DNA of 64,000 bases from contig NZ_JAENXS010000002.1 of the NCBI RefSeq assembly GCF_016612535.1, forward strand, positions 1,178,001-1,242,000, given 5' to 3'. Positions 25,335 to 33,408 of this stretch are shown piece by piece. Positions within the stretch are counted from its first letter, which is position 1, and each line of letters opens with the position of its first letter. The notes beneath the pieces are model-generated. The model had not been told where the DNA came from and did not search any database. It worked only from the letters and a program-made list of their open reading frames with translations. Position numbers and translations under genes: made by a program. The DNA is from Bradyrhizobium diazoefficiens. GTDB taxonomy: Bacteria; Pseudomonadota; Alphaproteobacteria; Rhizobiales; Xanthobacteraceae.

Positions 25335-26606
25335 TCAGTTCACCTGAGCAGGGGAACGATCGCCTCTCGCGAGCGGCGCAGCCACATCGTATGTTCCGCC
25401 TGTCTCTGCCATCACGGGAAGTTTCGCAATCGCGCGGAGGCCCGGTCGCCTGCGCCAATGAATCTGCGATGGATCGACCGCAAGACCAAGCCGCGGCCAG
25501 CGGGTGAACAGCGCCTCGAGCGCGCAGGCCCCTTCGATCCGCGCCAGTTGGTGGCCGAGACAGAAATGGATTCCAGTGCCGAAGGAAATGTGGCGGTTCG
25601 GCTTGCGCTCGAGATCGAGCTGCTCGGGCCGGTCGTGCACCGCCGGGTCCATGTTCGCCGCGGCGAGCATGACCATTACGCGATCACCCTTCTTCAGGCG
25701 TACGCCATCGAGCTCGACGTCCCGCCGCACATAGCGCGGTTTGGAAAACTGCACCGGTGAGACGAAACGCAGAAACTCCTCGACGGCGAGCCCGACACGG
25801 CTCCAGTCTTCTTCCAGCCAGTCACGCAGGTCCGGATTCCTGAGCAGCTCGTAAATCGAGCCGCTGATGAGATGCGTGGTGGTCTCCGAGCCTGCCGCGA
25901 GCAGCAGGAACACCATCGAGACCATTTCGTTCGGCGTAATCTTGCCGCCCTCGCGTTCGACCTGAACCAATTCGGCGATCAGGCCTTCGCCGCCCCGATT
26001 GCGCGCGATCTGCAATTGCTCTTCGAGATAGCCTCGCATCTTGCGGAATGCGAACAGCAGGCGAAAGAAGCTGATGATGTTCGTCAGCGAGGACATCGCA
26101 TTGGCCCACGCGATAAAGCGCGGGCGGTCGGCCATCGGCAAGCCAAGCAACTCCGAGATCACCGACAGCGGCAAGATCCGCGCATAGCGCGCGACGAGAT
26201 CGGTCGGGCTTCCGCTCGCGAACAGCTGATCGGCCAGACCGTCGGCAATGGCGCGGATGCGCGGCTCCATCGCGACGATGGCACGGCGGCGAAAGGCTTC
26301 GTCCACGATGCTGCGCAGCCGCGAGTGATCCGGCTCGTCCATCGTCAGCATGTTATTGGCGATGGTCCTGATCAGCTTCGGCATCCACCAGCGCAGGCCG
26401 GCAACGTCGCCATCTTCCTTGCGCAACGTGAAGATCGTGCCGTCCTTCAGCACCTGCGCGGTGGCGTCATGCGTGGTGGTGATCCAGACATCGCCGATGA
26501 GAGGAAAGCGCGTCGCCACAACGGGACCTGAGGCCCGCAGGGTCGCGATGACCTTCGGCGGATCACGAAAGAAGGCCTCGCTGGTGAAATCGAGGCGCGG
26601 TGCCAT
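25335..26606 (-). CDS. Cytochrome P450
   Basis: This 423-residue soluble bacterial P450 has the heme-binding loop FGTGIHFCLGHQLARIEG with the thiolate Cys at about 349, the I-helix oxygen motif LLAAGSETTTHLISG, and ExxR in EEFLRFVSP. It would need a separate ferredoxin and reductase; a ferredoxin-NADP reductase gene lies 0.5 kb upstream but is more plausibly tied to the nicotinate genes. The start at 26606 (MAPRLDFTSEAFFRDPP) fits typical P450 N-termini; the open frame further upstream does not. The substrate is unknown. Confidence 0.9.
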   Translation of the reverse strand: MAPRLDFTSEAFFRDPPKVIATLRASGPVVATRFPLIGDVWITTTHDATAQVLKDGTIFTLRKEDGDVAGLRWWMPKLIRTIANNMLTMDEPDHSRLRSIVDEAFRRRAIVAMEPRIRAIADGLADQLFASGSPTDLVARYARILPLSVISELLGLPMADRPRFIAWANAMSSLTNIISFFRLLFAFRKMRGYLEEQLQIARNRGGEGLIAELVQVEREGGKITPNEMVSMVFLLLAAGSETTTHLISGSIYELLRNPDLRDWLEEDWSRVGLAVEEFLRFVSPVQFSKPRYVRRDVELDGVRLKKGDRVMVMLAAANMDPAVHDRPEQLDLERKPNRHISFGTGIHFCLGHQLARIEGACALEALFTRWPRLGLAVDPSQIHWRRRPGLRAIAKLPVMAETGGTYDVAAPLARGDRSPAQVN

Positions 26607-26698
26607 TGGGATCACCGGAATGATTGGTGGCGCCTCGACGAGATGGTGCGCGAGACGGCAGGCGCAAGAGCGGGAACCGGCTTTCTCGCGTAGCGGGA

Positions 26699-27022
26699 TT
26701 AACCCCGCCCCGGTGTGCGCGGGCCGGCCTTGCGGTGCTGCTGCGTGTAGGCGTCCCAATGGCTCCAGCTGCCATTGCTGAGGCTTTGCAGATCGGTGCC
26801 GAGTGGACGGCGTGTGCGCTTGTCGTGGTCCGCAATCGCCCGTTCAGACTGGGCAATCTTGCGCTTGAGGTCCCCGATCGTCTTCTGAGTCTGGCCTTCG
26901 CGCTTCGAGGACGCGATCTCGCCCATCGTGAAGCGCGCGGTTTCCAGCGCCTTCAACTCGGCGCGATTCTTCTTCAACTGAACCCGGTGCCAGGCGATGT
27001 TGCTGTCGCTGTCCGCAACCAT
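26699..27022 (-). CDS. Hypothetical 107-residue coiled-coil protein
   Basis: This basic helical protein has a long likely coiled coil (QLKKNRAELKALETARFTMG, then KTIGDLKRKIAQSERAIADH) and a disordered basic tail. GGAG precedes the ATG at 27022. It lies between the P450 and the ferredoxin-NADP reductase, all on the minus strand, but about 92 bp separates it from each, so co-transcription is uncertain. There is no recognisable domain. Confidence 0.6.
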   Translation of the reverse strand: MVADSDSNIAWHRVQLKKNRAELKALETARFTMGEIASSKREGQTQKTIGDLKRKIAQSERAIADHDKRTRRPLGTDLQSLSNGSWSHWDAYTQQHRKAGPRTPGRG

Positions 27023-27116
27023 GTGGGAACTCCGCTGATTCGCTCCCACAGTGTATCAAGCGCCGAATCGGCGCCGCAATGCCCACGCGGCGGCGAAAAT
27101 GCGGTCTATTCCGGGC

Positions 27117-27890
27117 TTAGCGCTCAGCGAAGGCCTTCTCGACCACGAACTGGGCCGGCTCACCGTGATTGCCCTCGACAAAGCCGCGCTCGCCCAGGAG
27201 CACGCGGGTATCGGTGACCAGCGCCGGGCTGCCGCAGATCATGACGCGGTCATGGGCCGCTTCCAGCGCCGGCAGGCCGATATCGGCAAACAGCTTGCCC
27301 GACGTGATGAGGTCGGTGATGCGGCCGCGGTTGCGGAAGGGGTCGCGGGTCACGGTCGGGTAATAGATCAGCTGGTTGCTGATGTACTCGCCAAGCAGTT
27401 CATCTTTCGGCAAGGTCTCGGTGATCATCTCGCCGTAGGCGAGCTCCTTCACCCGCCGGCAGCCGTGCAGCAGCACCACCTTCTCGAAACGCTCATAGGT
27501 CTCGGGATCCTTGATCACGCTGAGGAACGGCGCGAGCCCGGTGCCGGTGCCGATGAGATAGAGGTTGCGCCCCTCTTCCAGATTGTCGATCACCAGCGTG
27601 CCGGTGGCCTTGCCGCTGACGATGATCTCGTCGCCTTCCTTCAGATGCTGGAGCCGCGAGGTCAGCGGGCCGTCCGGCACCTTGATCGAGAAGAACTCCA
27701 GCGTCTCCTCGTAATTGGCGCTGGCGACGCTGTAGGCCCGCAGCAGCGGCTTCTCGCCGACCTTGAGCCCGATCATGGTGAATTCACCGTTACGGAAACG
27801 GAAGGTGGGGCTGCGGGTGGTCTTGAAGGAGAACAGCGTGTCGGTCCAGTGGTGGACGCTCAAAACGCTTTCCTGATTGAAATTGCTCAT
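27117..27890 (-). CDS. fpr: Ferredoxin-NADP+ reductase (bacterial FPR type)
   Basis: This 257-residue FAD enzyme exchanges electrons between NADPH and ferredoxin or flavodoxin. It has the FAD motif LLRAYSVASANYEETLEFFS (RxYS), the GTGTGLAPF pyrophosphate loop, the HGCR nucleotide segment, MICGSPALVTDTR, and the subclass I C-terminus VEKAFAER. It is divergent from the enamidase gene across a 157-bp region that holds two GTATAC operators. Its position makes it a candidate electron source for the ferredoxin-dependent 6-hydroxynicotinate reductase. Unlinked housekeeping roles are equally possible. Confidence 0.9.
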   Translation of the reverse strand: MSNFNQESVLSVHHWTDTLFSFKTTRSPTFRFRNGEFTMIGLKVGEKPLLRAYSVASANYEETLEFFSIKVPDGPLTSRLQHLKEGDEIIVSGKATGTLVIDNLEEGRNLYLIGTGTGLAPFLSVIKDPETYERFEKVVLLHGCRRVKELAYGEMITETLPKDELLGEYISNQLIYYPTVTRDPFRNRGRITDLITSGKLFADIGLPALEAAHDRVMICGSPALVTDTRVLLGERGFVEGNHGEPAQFVVEKAFAER

Positions 27891-27944
27891 CTCAGCTTCC
27901 CTGTCGCGTCAATTCACGGTTCCGAGGCCGGCAGCTATGCGTCG

Positions 27945-27970
27945 TTTGTATACGATCATTCGTATACTAA
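27945..27970. promoter_or_regulatory. Paired GTATAC palindromes between fpr and the enamidase gene
   Basis: TTTGTATACGAT (27945-27956) and TTCGTATACTAA (27959-27970) lie 14 bp apart, centre to centre. Together they form a perfect inverted repeat, GTATACGA-TCAT-TCGTATAC (27948-27967). The same core occurs upstream of the 6-hydroxynicotinate reductase gene (37632-37643). The sites lie midway between divergent start codons, so one protein could control both genes. Confidence 0.7.
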
Positions 27971-28047
27971 TGAATAATCCCGCTTGATCCCGTGGTCAAG
28001 GCTGCCCAAGATCGAAAGCGTTGCAGTAAAGGACAAGGACCCCTTCC

Positions 28048-29244
28048 ATGGCGCATGACGCCCCCCAGGCCACCGGACCCTCGAAGCTCGTGATCCGCAA
28101 TATCGGCCTGATCCTGTCCGGCGCGCTGGAAAAGCCGATCCTGGACGGCGACACCATCGTCGCCGAGAACGGCAAGATCACCGCGATTGGCCGCCTTGGG
28201 GATCTCGACACCGAAGGCGCGACCACCGTCGTCGATGCCAACGGCACCACCGTCACTCCCGGGCTGATCGACAGCCACGTCCACCCTGTTGCGGGCGACT
28301 GGACGCCGCGGCAGAACCAGATCAACTGGATCGACAGCTCCCTCCATGGCGGCATCACCACCATGATCTCGGCCGGCGAAGTGCACATGCCCGGCCGCCC
28401 CCGCGACGTCGTTGGCCTGAAGGCGATGGCGATCTTCGCCCAGCGCGCGTTCTGGAATTTGCGTCCGGGTGGCGTGAAGGTTCATGCCGGCGCGCCCGTG
28501 ATCGAATGCGAGATGGTCGAAGAAGACTTCAAGGAATTGGCCGCCGCCGGCGTCAAGCTACTCGGCGAGGTCGGCCTCGGTGGCGTCAAGGACGGCCCGA
28601 CTGCACGCAGGATGGTGGGCTGGGCCCGCAAATACGGCATCCAGAGCACCATCCACACCGGCGGCCCCTCGATCCCCGGCTCTGGCCTGATCGACAAGGA
28701 CGTGGTGCTGGAGGCCGACACCGACGTCGTAGGCCACATCAACGGCGGCCACACCGCGTTGCCCGACGACCAGATCCGCTGCATTTGCGAGGGCTGCAAG
28801 CGCGGGCTCGAGATCGTTCATAACGGCAATGAGCGCTCGGCGCTCTACACGTTGCGCATCGCGCGCGAAATGGGCGATTTGCACCGCGTCATTCTCGGCA
28901 CCGACGGGCCGGCCGGCTCCGGCGTGCAGCCGCTCGGAATTTTGCGCATGGTCTCGATGCTGTCCTCGATCGGCGAGCTACCGGCCGAGATCGCGTTCTG
29001 CCTCGCCACCGGCAACACCGCGCGGATGCGCGCACTCGACTGCGGCTTGATCGAGGTCGGCCGTGCCGCCGATTTCGTCATCATGGACAAGGCGCAGCAC
29101 TCGCCCGGCAAGTCCATTCTGGAGAGCGTCCAGCTTGGCGACCTCCCCGGCATCGGCATGACCATCATCGACGGTATCGTGCGGACGCAACGCAGCCGGA
29201 ACACGCCGCCGGCTGGCAGGGTGCCGGAGGTGGTGGCGAAGTAG
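28048..29244 (+). CDS. Enamidase-like amidohydrolase (1,4,5,6-tetrahydro-6-oxonicotinate to 2-formylglutarate)
   Basis: This 398-residue binuclear amidohydrolase has the beta-sandwich strands LVIRNIGLILSGALEKPILD, the metal motif DSHVHP (His77, His79), STIHTGGPS and VGHINGGHT as further His ligands, and GTDGPAGSG with the catalytic Asp. The overall pattern resembles the Fe/Zn enamidase of Eubacterium barkeri nicotinate fermentation. The nearby nicotinate hydroxylase, 6-hydroxynicotinate reductase and shared GTATAC operators support this assignment. It would hydrolyse the reduced ring lactam and release ammonia. Dihydroorotase- or hydantoinase-type functions are less likely in this setting. 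Confidence 0.78.
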   Translation: MAHDAPQATGPSKLVIRNIGLILSGALEKPILDGDTIVAENGKITAIGRLGDLDTEGATTVVDANGTTVTPGLIDSHVHPVAGDWTPRQNQINWIDSSLHGGITTMISAGEVHMPGRPRDVVGLKAMAIFAQRAFWNLRPGGVKVHAGAPVIECEMVEEDFKELAAAGVKLLGEVGLGGVKDGPTARRMVGWARKYGIQSTIHTGGPSIPGSGLIDKDVVLEADTDVVGHINGGHTALPDDQIRCICEGCKRGLEIVHNGNERSALYTLRIAREMGDLHRVILGTDGPAGSGVQPLGILRMVSMLSSIGELPAEIAFCLATGNTARMRALDCGLIEVGRAADFVIMDKAQHSPGKSILESVQLGDLPGIGMTIIDGIVRTQRSRNTPPAGRVPEVVAK

Positions 29245-29260
29245 CGACATACTCCGCTGC

Positions 29261-29401
29261 TGTAGGGTATGTTAGCCCTGCGGCTGCGCGAAGCGCAGTC
29301 CGCCGGCGTAACCCGCCAACTTCGCTCGGCAATCGCGGAAGCATGGTGGGTTACGCCAAGGGACTGCGCTTCGCGCAGCCCGGCGCTAACCCACCCTACG
29401 A
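29261..29401. repeat. Intergenic palindromic repeat element, copy 1
   Basis: The element starts with TGTAGGGTATGTTAGCC and ends with GCTAACCCACCCTACGA; these ends are near-perfect inverted copies, and internal parts (GCGCGAAGCGCAGTCC, GGACTGCGCTTCGCGC) also pair. It could fold into one long hairpin between the convergent enamidase and MarR genes, where it may act as a two-way terminator. A related copy is at 33281-33398. Confidence 0.8.
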
Positions 29402-29409
29402 CACCGACT

Positions 29410-29865
29410 TCACCGCAGCTTGTTCAACAGCGCCATCAGCGTCTCGCGCTCCCTGGCATCGAGCGGAGCGAGTGTTTCGCGGGTGATGGCAAGCGCGTTC
29501 GGCGCCAGCTTCTCGGCAAGCTGCTGGCCGGCGCGCGTCAGGCTGACCAGGAGCCGCCGTCCGTCCTCCGGGTCCTGGCTCGTCTCGGTCAGACCGCGCG
29601 CCGTCAGCCGGTCGATCACGCCCTTGATGGTGGCGACATCCATCGACGTCAACCGCCCGAGCTGGTTCTGCGAGCACGGCCCGGTCTCGGCGAGTTTCGA
29701 CAGCGCCGCCCATTGCGTCGGCGTCAGGTTGGTGCCGATGTCGCGCGAGAAGATCGAGCTGTGGCGTTGCCAGACCTGGCGCAGGATGAAGCCGACCTGC
29801 TCGTCGAGCACGTAAGGCGGCTTGCCCTGCTTCACGCTCTTCTTCGCCGCGACGCTTCTCGCCAT
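29410..29865 (-). CDS. MarR-family regulator of the nicotinate/transport cluster
   Basis: This 151-residue winged-helix protein contains SQNQLGRLTSMDVATIKGVI as recognition region and LTETSQDPEDGRRLLVSLT as wing. It follows the Liv ATPase gene: an in-frame GTG at 29883 overlaps the LivF stop, and the ATG at 29865 with GGGGAG upstream is the other candidate start. It is the only regulator encoded inside the 27-42 kb block, so it is the first candidate for the GTATAC sites; MarR proteins control nicotinate genes in other bacteria (NicR). That link is inference. Confidence 0.83.
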   Translation of the reverse strand: MARSVAAKKSVKQGKPPYVLDEQVGFILRQVWQRHSSIFSRDIGTNLTPTQWAALSKLAETGPCSQNQLGRLTSMDVATIKGVIDRLTARGLTETSQDPEDGRRLLVSLTRAGQQLAEKLAPNALAITRETLAPLDARERETLMALLNKLR

Positions 29866-29879
29866 CCGCTCCCCGCCCC

Positions 29880-30584
29880 TCACAACGACAGATGCGCGTC
29901 GCGGATATCCGGACGCGCGTCGAGCTCGGCCATGGTCCCGCCGAAACAGATGCGGCCACGCTCGATGATATAGGCGCGATCGGAGATCAACCGCGCGAAG
30001 TGCAGATTCTGCTCGGAGACGACGATGCTGACGCCCTCCTTCTTCATGGTCAGGATGGCATCGACCATCTGCTCCACGATCTTCGGTGACAGGCCTTCCG
30101 AGGGCTCATCCAGCAGCACCAGCGACGGATTGCCCATCAGCGTGCGCGCGATCGTCAGCATCTGCTGCTCGCCCCCGCTCATGCGGCCGCCCGGCCGTCC
30201 CTTCATCTCGCCGAGATTGGGAAACAGCGTGAACAGCTTGTCGCGCGTCCAGTACGGTGCATTCGGGCGCTTCGGCTGGCGGCCGACCTCGAGATTCTCC
30301 TCCACCGTTAGATCGGTGAAGATGCGTCGTTCCTCAGGCACATAGCCGAGCCCCTCGCGTACGATCTCATGGGTCGGACGTACCGACACGTCCTTGCCTT
30401 CGAACATGATGCGGCCGGTTCGTTGCGCGACGAGGCCCACGATCGAGCGGAACGTCGTCGATTTGCCGGCACCGTTGCGGCCGAGCAGCGCGACCACCTC
30501 GCCCTCGCCGACCTCGAAACCGATGTCGAACAGGATGTGCGCCGGGCCGTAGTGGCTGTTGAGGTCCTGCACGGTGAGCTTCAT
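29880..30584 (-). CDS. livF: Branched-chain-type ABC transporter ATPase (LivF)
   Basis: This 234-residue ATPase has Walker A GRNGAGKST (35-43), the signature RMSGGEQQMLTIARTLM and Walker B LVLLDEPSEGL, in the LivF subgroup (starts with LNSHYGPAHILFDI). It overlaps LivG by ATGA (30581-30584). It powers the HAAT-type importer of this cluster. HAAT systems take up amino acids but also aromatic acids and other carboxylates; here the likely cargo is nicotinate or a related compound. Confidence 0.92.
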   Translation of the reverse strand: MKLTVQDLNSHYGPAHILFDIGFEVGEGEVVALLGRNGAGKSTTFRSIVGLVAQRTGRIMFEGKDVSVRPTHEIVREGLGYVPEERRIFTDLTVEENLEVGRQPKRPNAPYWTRDKLFTLFPNLGEMKGRPGGRMSGGEQQMLTIARTLMGNPSLVLLDEPSEGLSPKIVEQMVDAILTMKKEGVSIVVSEQNLHFARLISDRAYIIERGRICFGGTMAELDARPDIRDAHLSL

Positions 30585-31372
30585 GCCGACGCCCCCTTAC
30601 GATGCCCGGCATCGTAAAGCAGGCCCTCGCCGAGATAGATCGCCTGCACCTGCGGATTGCCGCGCACCTCGGTCGGCGAGCCCTCGGCAATCAGCGTGCC
30701 GCGGTTGAGCACGATGATGCGGTCGGCATGCTCGAACACCACGTCCATATCGTGCTCGGTGAAGAGCACGCCGATCGATTTCTCCCGCGCGATTTGTGCG
30801 GTGAGCCGCATCAGCTCGACACGCTCGCGCGGCGCCATGCCGGCGGTCGGCTCGTCCATCAGCAGCAGTCTCGGCTGGTTGGCGAGCGCCACCGCAAGCT
30901 CGAGCCGCTTGAGATCGCCATAGGCAAGCTCGCCGCAGGGACGATCCGCATAGCCGCCCATGCCGACCAGCTCGAGCAGTCGCCCGGCTTCGCCGCGATC
31001 AAACTTCGGCGCCGAGCCCCAAAGATTGAACAGCTGCTTCTCATGCGAGATCAGCGCCACCTGCACGTTCTCGCGCACGGTCATGGTGGCGAACGTCGCG
31101 GTGATCTGGAACGTGCGTCCGACGCCGAGCCGCCAGATCTCACGCGGCTTCTTGCCGGTCGTCTCTTCGCCGAGCAATCGAACATGGCCCGTATCAGGCT
31201 TGTTCTGGCCGTTGAGCATGTCGAAGCAGGTGCTCTTGCCCGCGCCGTTCGGACCGATCAGCGCCAGAATTTCGCCGGCGCGCAGCGAGAACGAGACGCC
31301 GCGCACGGCGTGAATGCCGCCGTAGGATTTGGTCAGGCCTTCGACCGCGAGAAGTGGAGGTGCGACGCTCAT
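30581..31372 (-). CDS. livG: Branched-chain-type ABC transporter ATPase (LivG)
   Basis: This 263-residue ATPase has Walker A GPNGAGKST at 40-48, LAYGDLKRLELAVALANQPR in place of the canonical LSGGQ (normal for LivG) and Walker B LLLMDEPTAGM. The ATG at 31372 overlaps the permease stop by ATGA, which fixes the start; the longer frame upstream is antisense noise. It pairs with LivF to drive the fused permease. Confidence 0.92.
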   Translation of the reverse strand: MSVAPPLLAVEGLTKSYGGIHAVRGVSFSLRAGEILALIGPNGAGKSTCFDMLNGQNKPDTGHVRLLGEETTGKKPREIWRLGVGRTFQITATFATMTVRENVQVALISHEKQLFNLWGSAPKFDRGEAGRLLELVGMGGYADRPCGELAYGDLKRLELAVALANQPRLLLMDEPTAGMAPRERVELMRLTAQIAREKSIGVLFTEHDMDVVFEHADRIIVLNRGTLIAEGSPTEVRGNPQVQAIYLGEGLLYDAGHRKGASA

Positions 31373-33258
31373 TCGGCGGACTCGATCGGCTTGGCAAGCA
31401 GGGAGGATCCCGGCGGCGAGGCCTTCCTGCGCCGCTGCGCCAGCATCTCCAGCATGCCCACGATGCCCTTGGGAAAGACCACGACGATCAACACGATGAA
31501 GCCGCCGAGCACCAGTTTCGACAGATCGGTCTGGCTGATGAGCCAGATGCTGAGCGCCTTGTAGACGATGGCGCCGATCACCGCGCCCGACACCGTCTCG
31601 ACGCCACCGAGCAGCACCATGACCAGCGCATCGACGGAGAGCGAGATGCCGAGATTGTCCGGGAAGACGCTGCCCTTGAGGTAGGCGAAGAGCGCGCCGC
31701 CGATGCCGGCGGTCGTGCCCGCGATCACAAAAGCCGTCCATTGGATTCGCTTGGCGTTGATACCGACCGCCTCGCTGCGCAGCACCGAGTCACGCGTGGC
31801 GCGGAGCGCGTAGCCGAACGGCGAGAACACCGCGATCCGCAAGGCGATCGTCACCACCGCTGCGACACCGAGCGCGAGCCAATAGAAGTGCGACGGGCTT
31901 GCCGCCCATTTTTCCGGCCACACGCCTAAAATGCCGTTATCGCCGCCGGTCACGCTCACCCACTGGAAGGCGATCGACCAGACGATCTGCGCGAAGGCAA
32001 GCGTCAGCATGGCGAAATAGACGCCGGAGAGCTGCACGGCGAAGAAGCCGAACACGGCAGCACCCATGCAGCCGAGCAGCGGTCCGAGCAGCAGGCAGAC
32101 GATCATCGGCAACCCCGCCATCTTGGCGAGGAAGGCGACGCCATAGGCGCCGAGGCCGAAATAAGCGGCGTGGCCGAAGGATGCGAGCCCGCCGACCGAC
32201 ATCAGGAAGTGCAGGCTGACGGCGAAGATCACGAAGATCGCGATCTCCGAGCCGACAGTCAGCGCATAATTGCCCGCGAACAGCGGCAGCGTCGCCGCGA
32301 TGACGAGCGCTGCCAGCGCCGCCAGCCGCTCATTCGACGTCAGCGGCCGCCAGGGATTGACGGTAAGGCCCGGCGTCTTGCGCGCGGGCGCCTCGGGCTT
32401 ACCGAACAAGCCCCAGGGCCGCACGATCAGCACGGCCGCCATCACCAGGAAGACCAGGATGATGGAAATCTTCGGAAAAATCAGAATGCCGAAGGCGTTG
32501 AGCTCGGACACCAGCACGGCCGCGACGAAGGCGCCGATGATGCTGCCGAGGCCGCCGATCACGACCACGACGAAAACCTCGACGATGATCCGCAAATCCA
32601 TTGCGTGATGCACGGCGTCGCGCGGAATCTGGAGAGCTCCCCCGAGCGCGGCGAGGAATACGCCGACCGCAAACACGCTCGTGAACAGCCATTTCTGGTT
32701 GACGCCGAGCGCTGCGACCATGTCGCGGTCCTGCGTCGCCGCCCGCACCAGCACGCCCCAGCGCGTGCGCTGGAACAGCAGCCAGAGAATGCCGAGCACG
32801 ACAGGGCTGAGCACGATCAGAAACAGATCATAGCTCGGGATGTTCTGGCCGAAGAAATCGATCGCGCCCCTGAAGCCCGGGGCGCGGCGGCCGACGAGAT
32901 CATCGGGCCCCCAGATCAAGACCACGAGATCCTCGACCATCAGGGTCAGGCCGAAAGTCGCCAGCAGCTGGAACAACTCCGGTGCATGATAGATGCGGCG
33001 AAGCAACACCATCTCGACCAGCACGCCGATCAGCGCCACGGCAACGGACGCCATGACGATCGCGCCCCAGAAGCCGAAGGCACCCGACAGGCGCTCCGTC
33101 AGCGTGAAGGCGATGTAGGCGCCGATCATGTAGAAGGCGCCATGCGCGAAGTTCACGATCCGCGTCACGCCAAAGATGATCGACAGGCCCGAGGCCACCA
33201 GGAACAGGGACGCCGCGCTGGCAAGTCCGGTCAGAAACTGTACGACGTAAAAGGCCAT
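31369..33258 (-). CDS. Fused LivH-LivM ABC transporter permease
   Basis: This 629-residue protein joins the two permeases that are usually separate. The LivH-like half (from FLVASGLSIIFGVTRIVNFA, with the GAFYMIGAYIAF pattern) covers about residues 1-290. After a short linker (KTPGLTVNPWRPLTSNER) the LivM-like half follows, with SVGGLASFGHAAYFGLGAYG and the late LLGGVETVSGAVIGA. LivH-LivM fusions are known in Bradyrhizobium-type genomes. The gene lies between its ATPases and, across a 150-bp gap with a palindromic repeat, its binding protein. Confidence 0.9.
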   Translation of the reverse strand: MAFYVVQFLTGLASAASLFLVASGLSIIFGVTRIVNFAHGAFYMIGAYIAFTLTERLSGAFGFWGAIVMASVAVALIGVLVEMVLLRRIYHAPELFQLLATFGLTLMVEDLVVLIWGPDDLVGRRAPGFRGAIDFFGQNIPSYDLFLIVLSPVVLGILWLLFQRTRWGVLVRAATQDRDMVAALGVNQKWLFTSVFAVGVFLAALGGALQIPRDAVHHAMDLRIIVEVFVVVVIGGLGSIIGAFVAAVLVSELNAFGILIFPKISIILVFLVMAAVLIVRPWGLFGKPEAPARKTPGLTVNPWRPLTSNERLAALAALVIAATLPLFAGNYALTVGSEIAIFVIFAVSLHFLMSVGGLASFGHAAYFGLGAYGVAFLAKMAGLPMIVCLLLGPLLGCMGAAVFGFFAVQLSGVYFAMLTLAFAQIVWSIAFQWVSVTGGDNGILGVWPEKWAASPSHFYWLALGVAAVVTIALRIAVFSPFGYALRATRDSVLRSEAVGINAKRIQWTAFVIAGTTAGIGGALFAYLKGSVFPDNLGISLSVDALVMVLLGGVETVSGAVIGAIVYKALSIWLISQTDLSKLVLGGFIVLIVVVFPKGIVGMLEMLAQRRRKASPPGSSLLAKPIESAE

Positions 33259-33280
33259 CGGCGGTCCGAGTTAGATGGTG

Positions 33281-33398
33281 TCGTAGGGTGGGTTAGCCTT
33301 GCGAATGCGCGAAGCGCAGTTCGCTGGGCGTAACCCACCACCTTTTCTCGTGTGGCACCGAAAGTGGTGGGTTACGCCTTCGGCTAACCCACCCTACG
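33281..33398. repeat. Intergenic palindromic repeat element, copy 2
   Basis: TCGTAGGGTGGGTTAGCC at the left end pairs with GGCTAACCCACCCTACG at the right, and GCGTAACCCACCAC pairs with GTGGTGGGTTACGC inside, forming a long hairpin. It shares ends and internal blocks with the copy at 29261-29401. It separates the binding-protein gene from the permease gene and may reduce transcription into the membrane components. Confidence 0.82.
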
Positions 33399-33408
33399 GC
33401 AGCGGAGA

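Noticed and set aside
32170..33333. 387-codon plus-strand open frame opposite the permease gene
   Set aside because: It is antisense to a membrane protein: the hydrophobic codons read backwards as a Gln/Asp/His-rich string.
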